From Scilla litardierei (taxonomy: Eukaryota; Streptophyta; Magnoliopsida; Asparagales; Asparagaceae): a DNA stretch of 64,000 nucleotides. The first letter of the stretch is position 1. Each line of letters starts with the position of its first letter. Made by a program: the position numbers and the translations under genes. This document shows, in pieces, positions 36,324-47,222 of the stretch. The notes beneath the pieces were generated by a model, which had not been told where the DNA came from, made no database searches, and saw only the letters and a list, made by a program, of their open reading frames with translations. The stretch lies in NCBI GenBank assembly GCA_030789695.1, contig CM061138.1, positions 16,130,214-16,194,213 of the forward strand, read 5' to 3'.

Positions 36324-36376
36324 ATGAAAAGTGAAAAAGCGCTTTCATGCATTGCCCTTCCAACATAAAGCCGTGG
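36324..36376 (-). CDS. CALS: Callose synthase exon 4 of window
   Basis: 53 bp encoding PRLYVGRAMHESAFSLF plus two bases. It matches the conserved PRLYVGRGMHES block. Donor GTAAGA. Confidence 0.92.
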
Positions 36377-36486
36377 CTGCCAATTTTAACGAGGATAAGA
36401 ATACGAATTGGTAAAGCGGCTGACTTAATGAAAAAACTAAAATGAAAATTATGGAGATAAACTTGTAGGGTTAGAAATAAAAGTAC

Positions 36487-36821
36487 CTGAGACCACCACA
36501 TAATGAGCATTATAATCCTATAGTTTGAGCTTTCCAGATACCTTCTCATGAAAGGAAAAAGGAAAATCAAACAAGAAAGCATGTTTGGCGACAAATAAAT
36601 GACCACTGCCAAAATGTATAGTGAAGGCTGATGCTGTCCATTTCCCATCCAGCTCTTAATAGTCCTTGCAAGACCAGTGGGATTCTCCCAAGAATAGGCA
36701 TATGTCACAGGTAATATTATTACCCAGGCAGCTGCTGAAACAGCCTTTAAAATATACCTAAGTTTAACAGCAAAAGACATGCTCCTTCTTGCTTTCCAGC
36801 TGAGGATTATGTCAAGGACAG
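36487..36821 (-). CDS. CALS: Callose synthase exon 3 of window
   Basis: 335 bp; two bases complete the codon left by exon 2, giving A|VLDIILSWKARRSMSFAVK, then several hydrophobic spans (ILPVTYAYSW, LYILAVVIYLSPNMLSCLIF) and ending IMLIMWWSQ. Acceptor CTGCAG, donor GTACTT. Confidence 0.95.
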
Positions 36822-36960
36822 CTGCAGAGCAACCAAAAATTTATAAACATTGTCTGGATAATAAAATGAGTCAATTTTCAAAGCCAACATCATTGCAATG
36901 TGAAATAGTTTATACCATGTTAACTACAAAAAATTATCATCTTAAAAACAAAAATTCACA

Positions 36961-37092
36961 CAATGATACACACGCACACACGCACAAGCACGCACACAAG
37001 CACGCACACACGCACGCACACACACACACACACACACCCCCCCCCCCCCCGCCAAAAAAAAAAAATCACCCACCCACCCAGAGAGAGAGAGA
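36961..37092. repeat. Compound microsatellite (CA)n, C14, A12, (CCCA)n, (GA)n
   Basis: CACG/CA dinucleotides to 37036, C14 at 37037-37050, an A run, CACCCACCCACCC and GAGAGAGAGAGA. ORFs crossing it are compositional. Confidence 0.92.
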
Positions 37093-37499
37093 ATAATGAG
37101 CATAATAGGACATAGAAGGAATTGTGTCAGACGGCAGCCCCGAATAAAATCCATTCTCCAATTTTTTCGGACGATCAATAACGCTTGCATCAATCTTCAT
37201 ACTCTAAAACACAAACACACTAAAGATCTAGTGAACACAAAGCTTTTTGGTTGTTTATCTAAGTGCTGGAAAGCTGACGGTTGTTTAGCCCAAACCGACT
37301 CATTCCTATCTGCCTCCTAGCTTATTTCTCTCTGATATTTCAATCCCAAAAATTTGCCACCCCACCTCTTCAAAGCCCACTGACGCTGCCACCACACACC
37401 TTACAACTTCCTGTCCTCCCAAAACCAGTGACATTCAGCCCATCGAATAGCTAGACATCAATCACAAACAAGATTAATCAACACCCATCCCCCCATATG

Positions 37500-38345
37500 G
37501 CTCACTCTGCCATCACCGTTGATCTCACAGTGATACCTGCTTTGTCAAATTCAATTTGAACGTGCCCTGTGATTCCAGTCAGGAAAACATAACCTTTGGA
37601 GTTTTCTGCGTATCGTATAAAGATACATTTCCTTCCCCTTGGCCCAAGTTTGCCATACTTATGGGAGGAAATATGTGCGTAGGATGCACAACCTCAAGGT
37701 TTCAAAATGTTTAAGTCAGGAGACCTTTGGTTCCACAACTCATAAGGAGTGAAGCTAACTGATTTCGAGGGTACGCGGTTTAAAATGAAAGCGGCCGTCA
37801 ATAACGCATTACCCCATAAGGTGATTGGCAAGTTAGCTTGCGACATCATTTAACGGACCATTTCCATTAAAGTCCTATTTCTCCTTTCTGCAACACCGTT
37901 TTGTTGTGGAGTATAAGGCATAGTTACCTGATGTACTATGCCTTTTTCATCACAAAGTTCCTTAAAACTTGTTGATTGATATTCACCGCCCCTATCGGTT
38001 CGCAAGACCTTAATCTTGCGTTCTAATTGATTCTCCACTAAACTCATATAGTTTTAAAAGCAAGCCAATGCTTCACTTTTGTGGGATATCAAATAGATAT
38101 GTCCGAATCGGGTGAAATCATCAATAAAAGTGATGAAATAGGACTTCCCGTGTCTTGTCTTGACATTCATCGGACCACATATGTCCGAATGGATAAGCTG
38201 TAATGGAAACTCGGCCCTTGTGCCGGTTCCAAACGGCTTGCGACAAGATTTCCTCACAAGGCAATGTTCGCAGGTCGACATTTCGACCATTGAAACATTG
38301 GACAGAAGGCTTGATGAGTGCTTATCTGAGGCACAAAGCACAGGG
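37500..38345 (-). pseudogene. Ty1/copia integrase pseudogene
   Basis: Minus strand. CEHCLVRKSCRKPF ends the HHCC region, then LIHSDICGPM and FIDDFTRFGHIY, then VLRTDRGGEYQSTSF and TPQQNGVAERRNRTLMEMVR, the copia integrase catalytic core. Reading continues after a TAA as ANLPITLWGNALLTAAFILN and, past a TGA, GCASYAHISSHKYG. The two stops and the frame change near 38050 show it is dead. There is no gag, RT or LTR beside it. Confidence 0.88.
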
Positions 38346-39152
38346 TGGTGATGCTGGTGTGAATATCGGCGGAAGTGCTTACATTGAGTGCATATTAGAC
38401 CATTTATTAAGCAGATGAACAGAGAAAAAAGAATCCCTATTTTTTGGTGATTTAAATCTAAATCCTAACCAACATATTGGGTATTTTAGACTGCAATTAA
38501 GTATATATTATGGTTTTGAGTCTATGAATTGAGTTTCTATGAGTTCTTCGGATTTCTGAAGGTGCAAGTGTTTGATGTTTTTCATTATTTAAGGATTTTT
38601 TGATAAGTTATTCATTGTAATTGGTTGTTGGATTGAATGGGATCATTTTTTTATTGTCTTTGGGAATTCAAATGGAAATTCAGTTGGATCGTATGGCTTC
38701 AAAGAATTTAGACTATTATTTCCTCGAAAGGCACGGTTTGGGTGGTGATCTCAGCAGCATGTTAGATGGATATGGATTTACAACTTTGGGAAGGGATGCG
38801 ATATCAGATGAAGTTTGGTTGCCATTAGTTGTGTTGATAATTATCATTGTTTTAAAATGTATAGATAATATGTTACTTTATTATGAAAATGGTATGTGAT
38901 CCAGGAATATATTGATATGAATCACCTAATTTGGGAACCACAACAGCTGAAAGATATATCTTACATTGCATTGTTCGGACAACATGTATTATGTTTATGC
39001 TCTGTGTATAGATTTGGGATTTTCTTGTTAAATGTCAAATTTTCATTATTTTGGTGATGCCATTTTACTTTTTGCTTTGTAAAATGTTGACCCCCCTATG
39101 GGTAAGTAGAAGCTTATTGGGTTATTGGGAGATCTTTAACTGTAGGGTTTTC
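38346..39152. other. Unassigned intronic sequence
   Basis: A 92-codon plus-strand frame (38621-38899) has no recognised domain. No terminal repeats found. Confidence 0.35.
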
Positions 39153-39925
39153 TGATAGATCCGGCCGGCCCACCCAATTTTTTTTGGGGGGGGCGGCATT
39201 TTGAGTGTTTTAGTTTAGTTTATTAGTATATGGATAGTTGAGTAATTAGCTATTTTTCTGAACTTATATTAGAGGGAGGGGGCTAGCCGGCCCTAGTTTA
39301 CGCTTGATTTTGATATTGTGTGAGAGATTTCTTAGGAGAGTGCGGACGTCCTCACTTATTGGCGTCTTGGGAGGGTAGTTGCCCCTTTAATTGTAGCCAA
39401 GTTATCCTTTTTATTTCTAGTTTTATCAATTTATTTTCAGATTTGCATGAATTCCTATCAATTTGGTATCAAAGCACGTAACGATCCATGACGGCTTCGA
39501 CAAGATCACAAGACAAGATTGAGACTTTGGAAGCGAAATTTACTAGCGAGATCGACTGGATAAAGAAATCATTGACAGGAAACGATGAATCCATGGCACG
39601 GTTGACAGCTTCCATCGAAAAATAGATGGCGATGCAAGAGAAGCAAGAGGAACAATTCGCGCAATTTATTTTTCAATTGACGACGAACGCGGGAAAAGAG
39701 GAAAATGGTGACGGAAATCCAAAATCAGCGATAAAGACGTCACCTTTGGACAAGGAGAATAAAAAGATAGAGCCTTTTGATGCGACAACCGTCCAAGTGG
39801 AGGAGTAATGCGATGAGGAGGAAGATGGAGAGCCATGGGTGGAAGACTATCACGAAAGGATCTGTCGAATGGCGGAGGATAGCCACCGCCCCCCTACATC
39901 AATCGGGAGGGGTGACCGAGCCCTA
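39153..39925 (+). mobile_element. LTR plus gag start of a gypsy-type element, truncated
   Basis: LTR 39153-39460 (TGATAGATCCGGCC to CCTATCA), primer-site relative TGGTATCAAAGC at 39463, then gag from ATG 39488 (MTASTRSQDKIETLEAKF). The gag has stops after about 45 and 106 codons and is cut off near 39925, where LTR-like sequence of another element begins. Confidence 0.75.
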
Positions 39926-41694
39926 TATCAATATTGGATTTTCGTGCTGAGATCTGTGAACGCTTGGCTGTGGCTTTGATCCTCTACCTTGCGCTGGTTC
40001 TTCTATTTAGTTTCAGTAGACCTTATCTCTTTTCTTTTCAGTTTCGTTTCTTCAGTTCTCTTGCATGTTTCTTCGAGATGAAATATTGGGGTTTTCGGTA
40101 TAAAATGGGGGTTTTCTATGGGAAAGGATGATTCAGGGCGGAGTGGCATATTGTTCGAGTCCCTACGGTAATTTGAGTGGGTAGGTTTCCCTCGCCTACT
40201 TATTGTAGAATCCCGGTGTGCCCTTGGGGTTGTGTTGGTTTGCAGTTGCCACTTTTGCTTGCTGACCCAAAGATAGGTGGCTCCTTAGCTGCGGCTGTAC
40301 TTTTGCTCGCTGAAATAACTTGCTACCGCCCCTTTTGCTTGCGGCCTGTGTTGACTACACCTGCGGTTTACTACTTTTTCGGATGCCTTTAAGTTGACTG
40401 AGGGTTCTTTTGCTGATTTTTGGGTGTTGTTGAGATTTACTTGGATAGGAGCCCCGATGTTTTGACCCGTAGCCACAGTCCCTTGCTAGGAACATGGGGA
40501 TTTTGTCGTAGGCATGAGTGCCCCCGCTATATGATGAGAAACCCCCGTTCTGATCCCAATGGCCTAGAGTCTCTAGAGCCATGGTGTGGTTGACTTTCGA
40601 GCTTTCATTATTTATCAAATATTGTGTTTCCTTCGTTTAAATACGTTTTGCTGCTTTATTTACAGTTCAGTTTGACATTGAGAAACATCCATGCTACTTA
40701 TCACATGCCAGTATTATTATTGCGTCGTCTCTTGAGCTTGCTAGTACCATAAGGTTCCATATTGTGGTTAACTTGCGTAGTCTATAGGTGGTTTCATACC
40801 CGACTGTGAGATAACTTAAGGAGGATTCTTGACATGACAGGTTGTCTCATGACTTGATGACATGGTCGTCCCATATTGTAACTTATGACACTTCACGACA
40901 CTAACAATTAATAAAAATGCTTACTTTTTGCTTGACTCACAGAGTACAGTGAAACATATGATCGAGGAAGTATGGGAGCAACTGGGATCTGATCTATAGC
41001 CCCCATGTTAGGGAGGACGTCCATCATTCAGATATGTCTTGAGTCCGGGGCAGACAGTGAAGACCATCTTGATGGGTCCTGGAGCCCCGTCACAGGTCAC
41101 AGTGTTACAGCTCTTTCGGTACGGTAATTTCTACTTTTGGACTCGGCCCGGGGTCGCACCCTCGCGGTCTAGGTAGCTTCCAGACGCACAACGTGCTCCC
41201 CTTCATAAGTCACGACCTAGAATTGGTTTACAGTAGTAGTCACCGTCTTATAGTAGTCGAGTCATTAAAATACTTATCACATGCTTTCTTTCGGTATTAT
41301 GTCATTTTAACTGCTGCTCTTCTTTACTTTTTCGTACTATTATTGTCATGCTGTTATCATTTAGATATCGTCTACTCCTCTGAGCGTGTACAACTATTTT
41401 CCACCTAGGTGACATACATGTTATCCGGAGAAGTTGGGATCGCAGTTTCCGATTCAGGACGTCAGGCGTTGAGCACGGCCTACTCGTGAGTGCCCTCGTG
41501 GTTCTCCTTTTGTACTTTTGGTTGCAGGTAGGAGCGGGCTTGTGCGCTGTATTTTTGTCTCCATGCTTCATTTCCAGCTTTATATGTGAGTATCCCTTTT
41601 TACTTCCCTGTCTGTTCTCTTTATTTCACTGGCACAAGCGGGACCTGCACACACATCTTTAACACTAGTAACGACACCGGAAGGTGGGGTGTTA
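39926..41694 (+). mobile_element. Ty3/gypsy-type LTR remnant, 3' part
   Basis: Carries the family markers GACTCGGCCCGGGGTCGCACC (41141), the CTACTCCTCTGAGCG block, GCGGGACCTGC and the end GGTGGGGTGTTACA at 41694. The LTR start was not located; it is probably truncated against the gag fragment to its left. Confidence 0.55.
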
Positions 41695-42701
41695 CACCAT
41701 AACTCATAACACAACCCCACAACTTATACAATCCCACCCATTATTGCTCTCTACCCCAACCACCACTCACTACTTCAATCTCTCTCCCTCTCCCTCTCTT
41801 TTCAGTCCCTTCTCTCCCGAGATCGAAGCAGGGACAACAAGATCAAAACACCGAGAATGAAGTGGCGCTAGCCACTATCATGCTAGGCAAGCTCTCTGTC
41901 TCTAGCTTGTTATTTTTTAATGACAGCAGCGAGTAATTTTTTTTCATTTTATTAGTATATACTTATTCTCTCAAATTTCTTGAGGGTTTACGCTCAAATT
42001 ATCTCTACTATGTACAATTTTAATCAATTTTAGACTTTCTAAGATTTTTACGATGTTGAAAACCGAAACTGAGATCGATGATAAGTTGTGTATGTGTTCC
42101 CATCGAAACCGATACAACAAGACCGAAACATCTCGATTTCAGCTGAAACCACGAACCTTGCATAAAGGCAACCATTGATTGTCATTGCATGTTTGGACAC
42201 AAATCGTGGATGTGTTGCGACTCTTTCTCTGCCTACTCACAACGTATTGAGTGTTGCGAAGTCCTCACGTTGTAATGGTGACTTTGTTTGGTGCTTGATG
42301 ATAGGAAAGCTTGTGCACTTGTTGCAACCCATAAGGGTACAATTACCAATGCTTGGAGTGGCTTTCCCTTGAAGTTGGGTCATAGCAAGGGTCACAAGCC
42401 GCCACAATCCACCTTGCTCTTAGGATCAAAGGTCACCATGTTCGCTACCGGCACAACCCTGCCAAAGAGTGGTTGTTGCAAGCCGTGTTACAAAGAAAAC
42501 ACAACTCACAACAACACATCAGGAAACCACCACTACACACCATGTAGGCCGTGTAATAGTAGTTGCTGTACCTTAGGTCCAACCTTCAAAGAGAACAATC
42601 ATGACTATCCAAAGTACCCATTGCATTGTCCTGGAAATTCGGGCCAAGCAAATAAAGGATGATGCCTACATTTTTGTGTTGTCGCCATCCCTACAAGTGC
42701 A
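41695..42701 (+). other. Unassigned sequence with a Cys-rich frame
   Basis: Holds a 124-codon plus-strand frame at 42288-42662 with Cys clusters GCCKPCYKE and CRPCNSSCC. No known domain was recognised and there is no sign of promoter or splice context. It may be coincidental. Confidence 0.3.
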
Positions 42702-42955
42702 TGTTAGGAACCAACAAAAGATAGGATTTTTATTGAGAAAACAATAGCAAAAACAAGATAATTGAATACAAAAGAGGTGTATTCTCCTCCCAAGACGCCT
42801 AAAGGACGTCCGCACTCGTCTAGATCTAGAACTAATCCTAAGACGCTCAATAGAGAAATCTCCAAATATCAAGCATGAGAAAATAAGAGAAGGCTACCCC
42901 CTATTTATAATAGAAACCATGACAATCCTAAACCAAGTAGGACTAGTTCGGCTAA

Positions 42956-43056
42956 TCCTACTCCAAGTAGGACTCGGGGTGGGAGGGGGAATCCTACTCC
43001 AAGGAGGACTCGGGGCGGGAGGGGGAATCCTACTCCAAGGAGGACTCGGAAAGGGT
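42956..43056 (-). repeat. 36-bp minisatellite in the 3' LTR of copy B
   Basis: Units contain AATCCTACTCCAAGGAGGAC and CGGGGCGGGAGGGGG. There is one full unit fewer than in the 5' LTR at about 45535-45650. Confidence 0.85.
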
Positions 43057-43168
43057 AAGTACAAAAAAGAGGGTCGGGTGCAAACCCGCATGGGTTTGGG
43101 CCCATGCCCATCAATACTCCCCCCCAAAGAACCACCTTGTCCTCAAGGTGGTGTAAGTACCGGCGGTG

Positions 43169-45242
43169 CTACTCCGAGTGGGAGTCGTCCTCCCCTCCAA
43201 TGCCTTCGTCCTCCAAGCCATCATCCTCGTCTGCTTCCGCTATCAAAACCTGCAGCTTCCGATCCACACAACGGTGTCCGGGAGAGAAGCGCTCGTCGCA
43301 TCTAAAACAGAGTCCCTTTTGCCGCTTCTCCCTCATCTCCGCATCAGTCATCCGTCGGAATGGACCCCCAGCTGGTAGCGGTGTCGGCTCCCCTGTCTTC
43401 GCAAGCCCTGTCTGAACTTTCTCAGTAGGGACCCCTGCGCCGCCTAACCCAGTCGTGGTGATCCGCTGCATCTGCCCACTGTAGCCGATTCCGCCTCGCC
43501 TATCCTCAGCTCGGGAGTCCTCCACCATCTGCGCCATCTCGATGACCTCTGAAAGCCCTCGAGGCTTGTATGGCCTCACCGCAGCTCGAAGACTCGGACG
43601 GAGCCCCTTCAAGAAGGAGCCCTCCAGCGACTCATCCGACACCCCATGAACTCGTCCTGCCAGCGTCTCAAATTTCTCAATGTACTCCCGCACCAACCCC
43701 TCCTGCCTGAGGGCAAACAGCTGCTCATGTAAGTTTCCCAAGCGGGGGTCTCTAAACTTCTCCAGAACCATGTCCTTCAGGTCCTCCCAGCTCCGGATCT
43801 GCTGCCTCCTCTCCTTCCACTGGAACCACCCCAAAGCTCGCCCCTCCATGCAGATGGCCGCCGCCTCCAGCTTCTGTGCCTCGGTCATGTGATGCGCCGC
43901 GAAATATCTCTCTGCCGTGAACAGCCAGGCGTGTGGATCCTCCCCAGAAAAAATCGGCATCTTCAGCTTCCGGACTCTGCAATCCCCTCCAAAGTGCCCC
44001 TGCTCTGGCCTCCCATCGTCTCTGTGACGCGGACGGTAGTGCTGTCGCCTCTCGTCCATGGTCTCGTATCGCCTGGGTGGCCCTCCCCTGCGACCCCCGT
44101 AGTCCCCTCGGTCTCTGTGCCCCGCGTCTGCTCCAACATCGTCCTCTGGCCACTCCTGGTAGTCTCCGAACCTCCCTCTGGTGTCTGCGGTGTGCCTCTC
44201 CTGGCGGTAGGGCGGTGGCTGCCACCCTCTGTCGTCAAAGCGGGGGTCGGAAGGGTCCTGATAATAGTCATCATTCTCCTGAAAATCCCCGGGTCCCCAC
44301 TCCTCCTCGAAAACACGTGCCGGAGCCTCGCGCCGTGGCGGATCTTGCGGAAAAACCCCCAAATCGCCGCCAAAAGCCACCGCCGCCTCGGTGCGCTGCC
44401 TGGGAGGGTCACGGGGGCCCCCGCGGTCACCCCTGGGGTCGGCGGGGGTCGGCGGAACCCCAGGGGGGTTCGGCGCCCCCGGCCGAACCCAGGGGGGGTT
44501 CGCCCCCCCCCCCCCCCCCCCCCCCCCCCGCATCCTCGGGGCCCCAGCGACCCCCCCGGGGTTCGGCAGGGGCCGCCGGAGCCCCAGAAGGGCTCGGCGC
44601 CCCCGGCCGACCCCAGGGGGGTTCGCCGGACCCCCCTGGTGGTCCTGGGGGCCCCAGCAGCCCCCCCGGGGGTCGGCAGGGGCCGCCGGAGCCCCAGAAG
44701 GGCTCGGCGCCCCGGCCGACCCCGGGGGGTTCGCCGGACCCCCCTGGTGGTCCTGGGGGCCGGCGACCCCCTGGGAGGGTCTCCGTGGCCCCCCGCCGTC
44801 TTCGTGGGCTCTCGCGCGGAATCCGTTGTAGTTGCCGGTCCTTCCTTGGGCTTCCGCGGCTTTTCGCCTAATTTCTTCTCGATAATCACCCCTCCACGGC
44901 TCCTCGTCCTCATCGTCGGCCAAATTCGCCACCAAAAAATCACTTTTTGGGACAAAGCTTCCAACTTTCTCCTTCTCCCTCTTCAAAAGTGCCGCCTTTT
45001 CCCCCCAAATTAGGGTTTTCTTCATCTTTGTTGTTCGCCGCCAATTGCTTCAGGGTCGCCATCATCTGTGCAAATTGGTCGTCGTGCTTGGCTTGATTGG
45101 CCGTCAATTGGGTGACGGCCTCCGTCAATTTTGTCAAGGACTCGTCATTGGCCGCCAAGGATTTCTTAATTCCGTCGATTTCGCTCGTGAATTTGGCCTC
45201 CAACGCCTCAATTTTGTCGTGGGATCTCGTCGTAGTCGCCAT
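43169..45242 (-). CDS. gag: gag of copy B, one apparent +1 frameshift
   Basis: Starts at ATG 45242 (MATTTRSHDKIEALEAKF), with a heptad-like N-terminus to about residue 75. After NKDEENPNLG the frame shifts at a six-base G run (plus-strand C6 near 45001). The remaining 600 or so codons are open to the stop at 43169. They hold a Pro/Gly-rich repeat insert with a 27-base C/G tract (44503-44529), a Retrotrans_gag-type block (LGNLHEQLFALRQEGLVREY, VSDESLEGSFLKGLRPS), the knuckle CFRCDERFSPGHRC and the acidic tail EDDSHSE. With the shift ignored it is about 690 residues. No protease or RT follows. The shift may be real or a homopolymer sequencing error. Confidence 0.85.
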
Positions 45243-45254
45243 GGATCGTCACGT

Positions 45255-45266
45255 GCTCTGATACCA
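45255..45266 (-). promoter_or_regulatory. Primer binding site of copy B
   Basis: TGGTATCAGAGC on the minus strand, three bases inside the 5' LTR end. Confidence 0.9.
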
Positions 45267-45717
45267 AATTGTTAGGAACCAATAAAAGATAGGATTTTTA
45301 TTGAGAAAACAATAGCAAAAACAAGATAATTGAATACAAAAGAGGTGTATTCTCCTCCCAAGACGCCTAGAGGACGTCCGCACTCGTCTAGATCTAGAAC
45401 TACTCCTAAGACGCTCAATAGAGAAATCTCCAAATATCAAGCATGAGAAAATAAGAGAAGGCTACCCCCTATTTATAATAGAAACCATGACAATCCTAAA
45501 CCAAGTAGGACTAGTTCGGCTAATCCTACTCCAAGTAGGACTCGGGGTGGGAGGGGGAATCCTACTCCAAGGAGGACTCGGGGCGGGAGGGGGAATCCTA
45601 CTCCAAGGAGGACTCGGGGCGGGAGGGGGAATCCTACTCCAAGGAGGACTCGGAAAGGGCAAGTACAAAAAAGAGGGTCGGGTGCAAACCCGCATGGGTT
45701 TGGGCCCAGGCCCATCA

Positions 45718-46736
45718 GTGCCATGCTGAGTGCCTTTCATAGGCAAAGGGGCGGCTACACTTCCAATGTGCTAGTAGTGTCTTGAGCATAATCATAAGAT
45801 TCATAACACAACAAATTTTTGATCCAATGTGCCAGTAGGGTTCTGATCTTTTCAATCAATCCAAAAATTCCAAGTCAATATTGTGAATTGCAGATAGCTA
45901 GCTCACACAAGTTGGAAAATATAATAACAGATCGCAAATGTTAGTGATATGTTGGAGATATTTAGTCAATAAAAAAGCCATATCAATTATAAAAATTGCA
46001 TACCCACATCTAACAATTTATAAAGAATATATACTTGCATAAAGTAAGTTTATAGTATACGTATATTGGTAAGTTGTATTAAACTTACTACGAATCTAGT
46101 AACCTCTCATGTTGCAAAATCTTCAAGAATGAAGGCATATTCACCTTTGTAGGGGGCACTACTTCGACAAAGACACGCCGCCTTAAAGAATGAGCACCGA
46201 AGCTTGGCCGCCTCAAGGGCTCCAGTCAAACGACTGCTATTGTGTGAAGGATCGAGAACAAGATAGAGTGAGAGATGGAATTGTGGATTATGTACCTATA
46301 GAGTTTTCAAGTAATCGGGTAATTGGTTTTGGATGGGGTCGTAAATTCTACCAGTGAATCTTAATATCACCCATTAGTTAAAAAATAAATATCTGCCACT
46401 TTTCAACATCAATATAGCGCCAGCTATTTTTGGCAATTGCGACATTATCACTATTACGAAGGCAGAAAGGGTATATCCCATGGTGTTACGGCGGCTGCTG
46501 AAATTTGGTATATCAGCTACCACGGCCAATATAACCTTGCTATTTAGAACATTGTTCCAAATTATGATATAACAATTCTATAACCACGAAAGTATGGATC
46601 AAGAATGACAAATTAAAACCCTTAATCAATCATCATGTATAAATGTTAAAATCTTAAAATAAGGTTTTTATTATTTTTGATCTATGCATGCTGATTCAAC
46701 AAAACTAAAACACCCAAACCAGGTGCTTTGGTACCA
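45718..46736. other. Unassigned intronic sequence
   Basis: No coding region recognised. A patch near 46410-46510 (ATAGCGCCAGCTATTTTTGGC) looks transposon-like but no ends were found. Confidence 0.35.
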
Positions 46737-47222
46737 TGTTAAAGCATATATTAATCGACATATCAAGTATGATATATACGCATCGATGGAGTAGATGTGT
46801 TGCTTCCATCGGCTTATGGTGAACAAGCCTTTGATCCCGATTACAGGGAATCCTACAAGAGAAATTCTCTGACTATTCAGGACATATTCAACAAGCCTCT
46901 CAATAATAGGGGACTCTTTCAGATGGTGCAATAGGTAAGAGGGTATATAACCGGGTTTACATGGATTCCCTAGCCATCTTCCACATGTAATCAAAAGGAA
47001 TTCTAGATCACCCATCATGCAGCGCTTAAGGCACACGATAAGGCAGGAATTAAAACACAGCCACACAACCACTCATGACCAAAAATGTCATGCATCATCA
47101 TTACTCGTTGTCGTCCCCGATAAGATAATGGAGACTTGTGCATGTTCATGAACATACTGGCCATAAGGCAGGCATGTAAGGAAACTTGGACAAAAACTCA
47201 TTGAAGAAGTTAAAAATCAACA
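46737..47222 (-). mobile_element. Copia-type LTR followed by a primer site
   Basis: On the minus strand it runs TGTTGATTTTTAACTTC to GCTTTAACA (486 bp) and is followed at once by TGGTACCAAAGCACC (46722-46736), a primer-site-like motif. No gag or pol follows, so it is a 5' LTR remnant. A 133-codon frame across it has no known domain. Confidence 0.5.

Larger units (their letters stand above)
42702..45717 (-). mobile_element. Young gag-only Ty3/gypsy-type element, copy B
   Basis: 5' LTR 45270-45717 (448 bp) and 3' LTR 42702-43113 (412 bp), TGATGGGC to CCTAACA on the minus strand. By eye they differ by five substitutions and one 36-bp repeat unit (three units against two). Primer site at 45255-45266 and polypurine tract TTTGGGGGGGAGTAT at 43114-43128. 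The flanks GTGCA and GTGCC agree at 4 of 5 bases. The interior encodes gag only. Confidence 0.92.

Noticed and set aside
36942..37193. Cys/Val-repeat frame
   Set aside because: Translation of a (CA)n microsatellite and homopolymers.
43889..45013. 374-codon Pro-rich plus-strand frame, with other long plus-strand frames over 43.9-44.9 kb
   Set aside because: Antisense shadows of the GC-rich gag of copy B, which has the Retrotrans_gag block and zinc knuckle on the minus strand.
46671..47072. 133-codon minus-strand frame as a membrane protein gene
   Set aside because: It crosses a copia-type LTR and its primer site and has no known domain.
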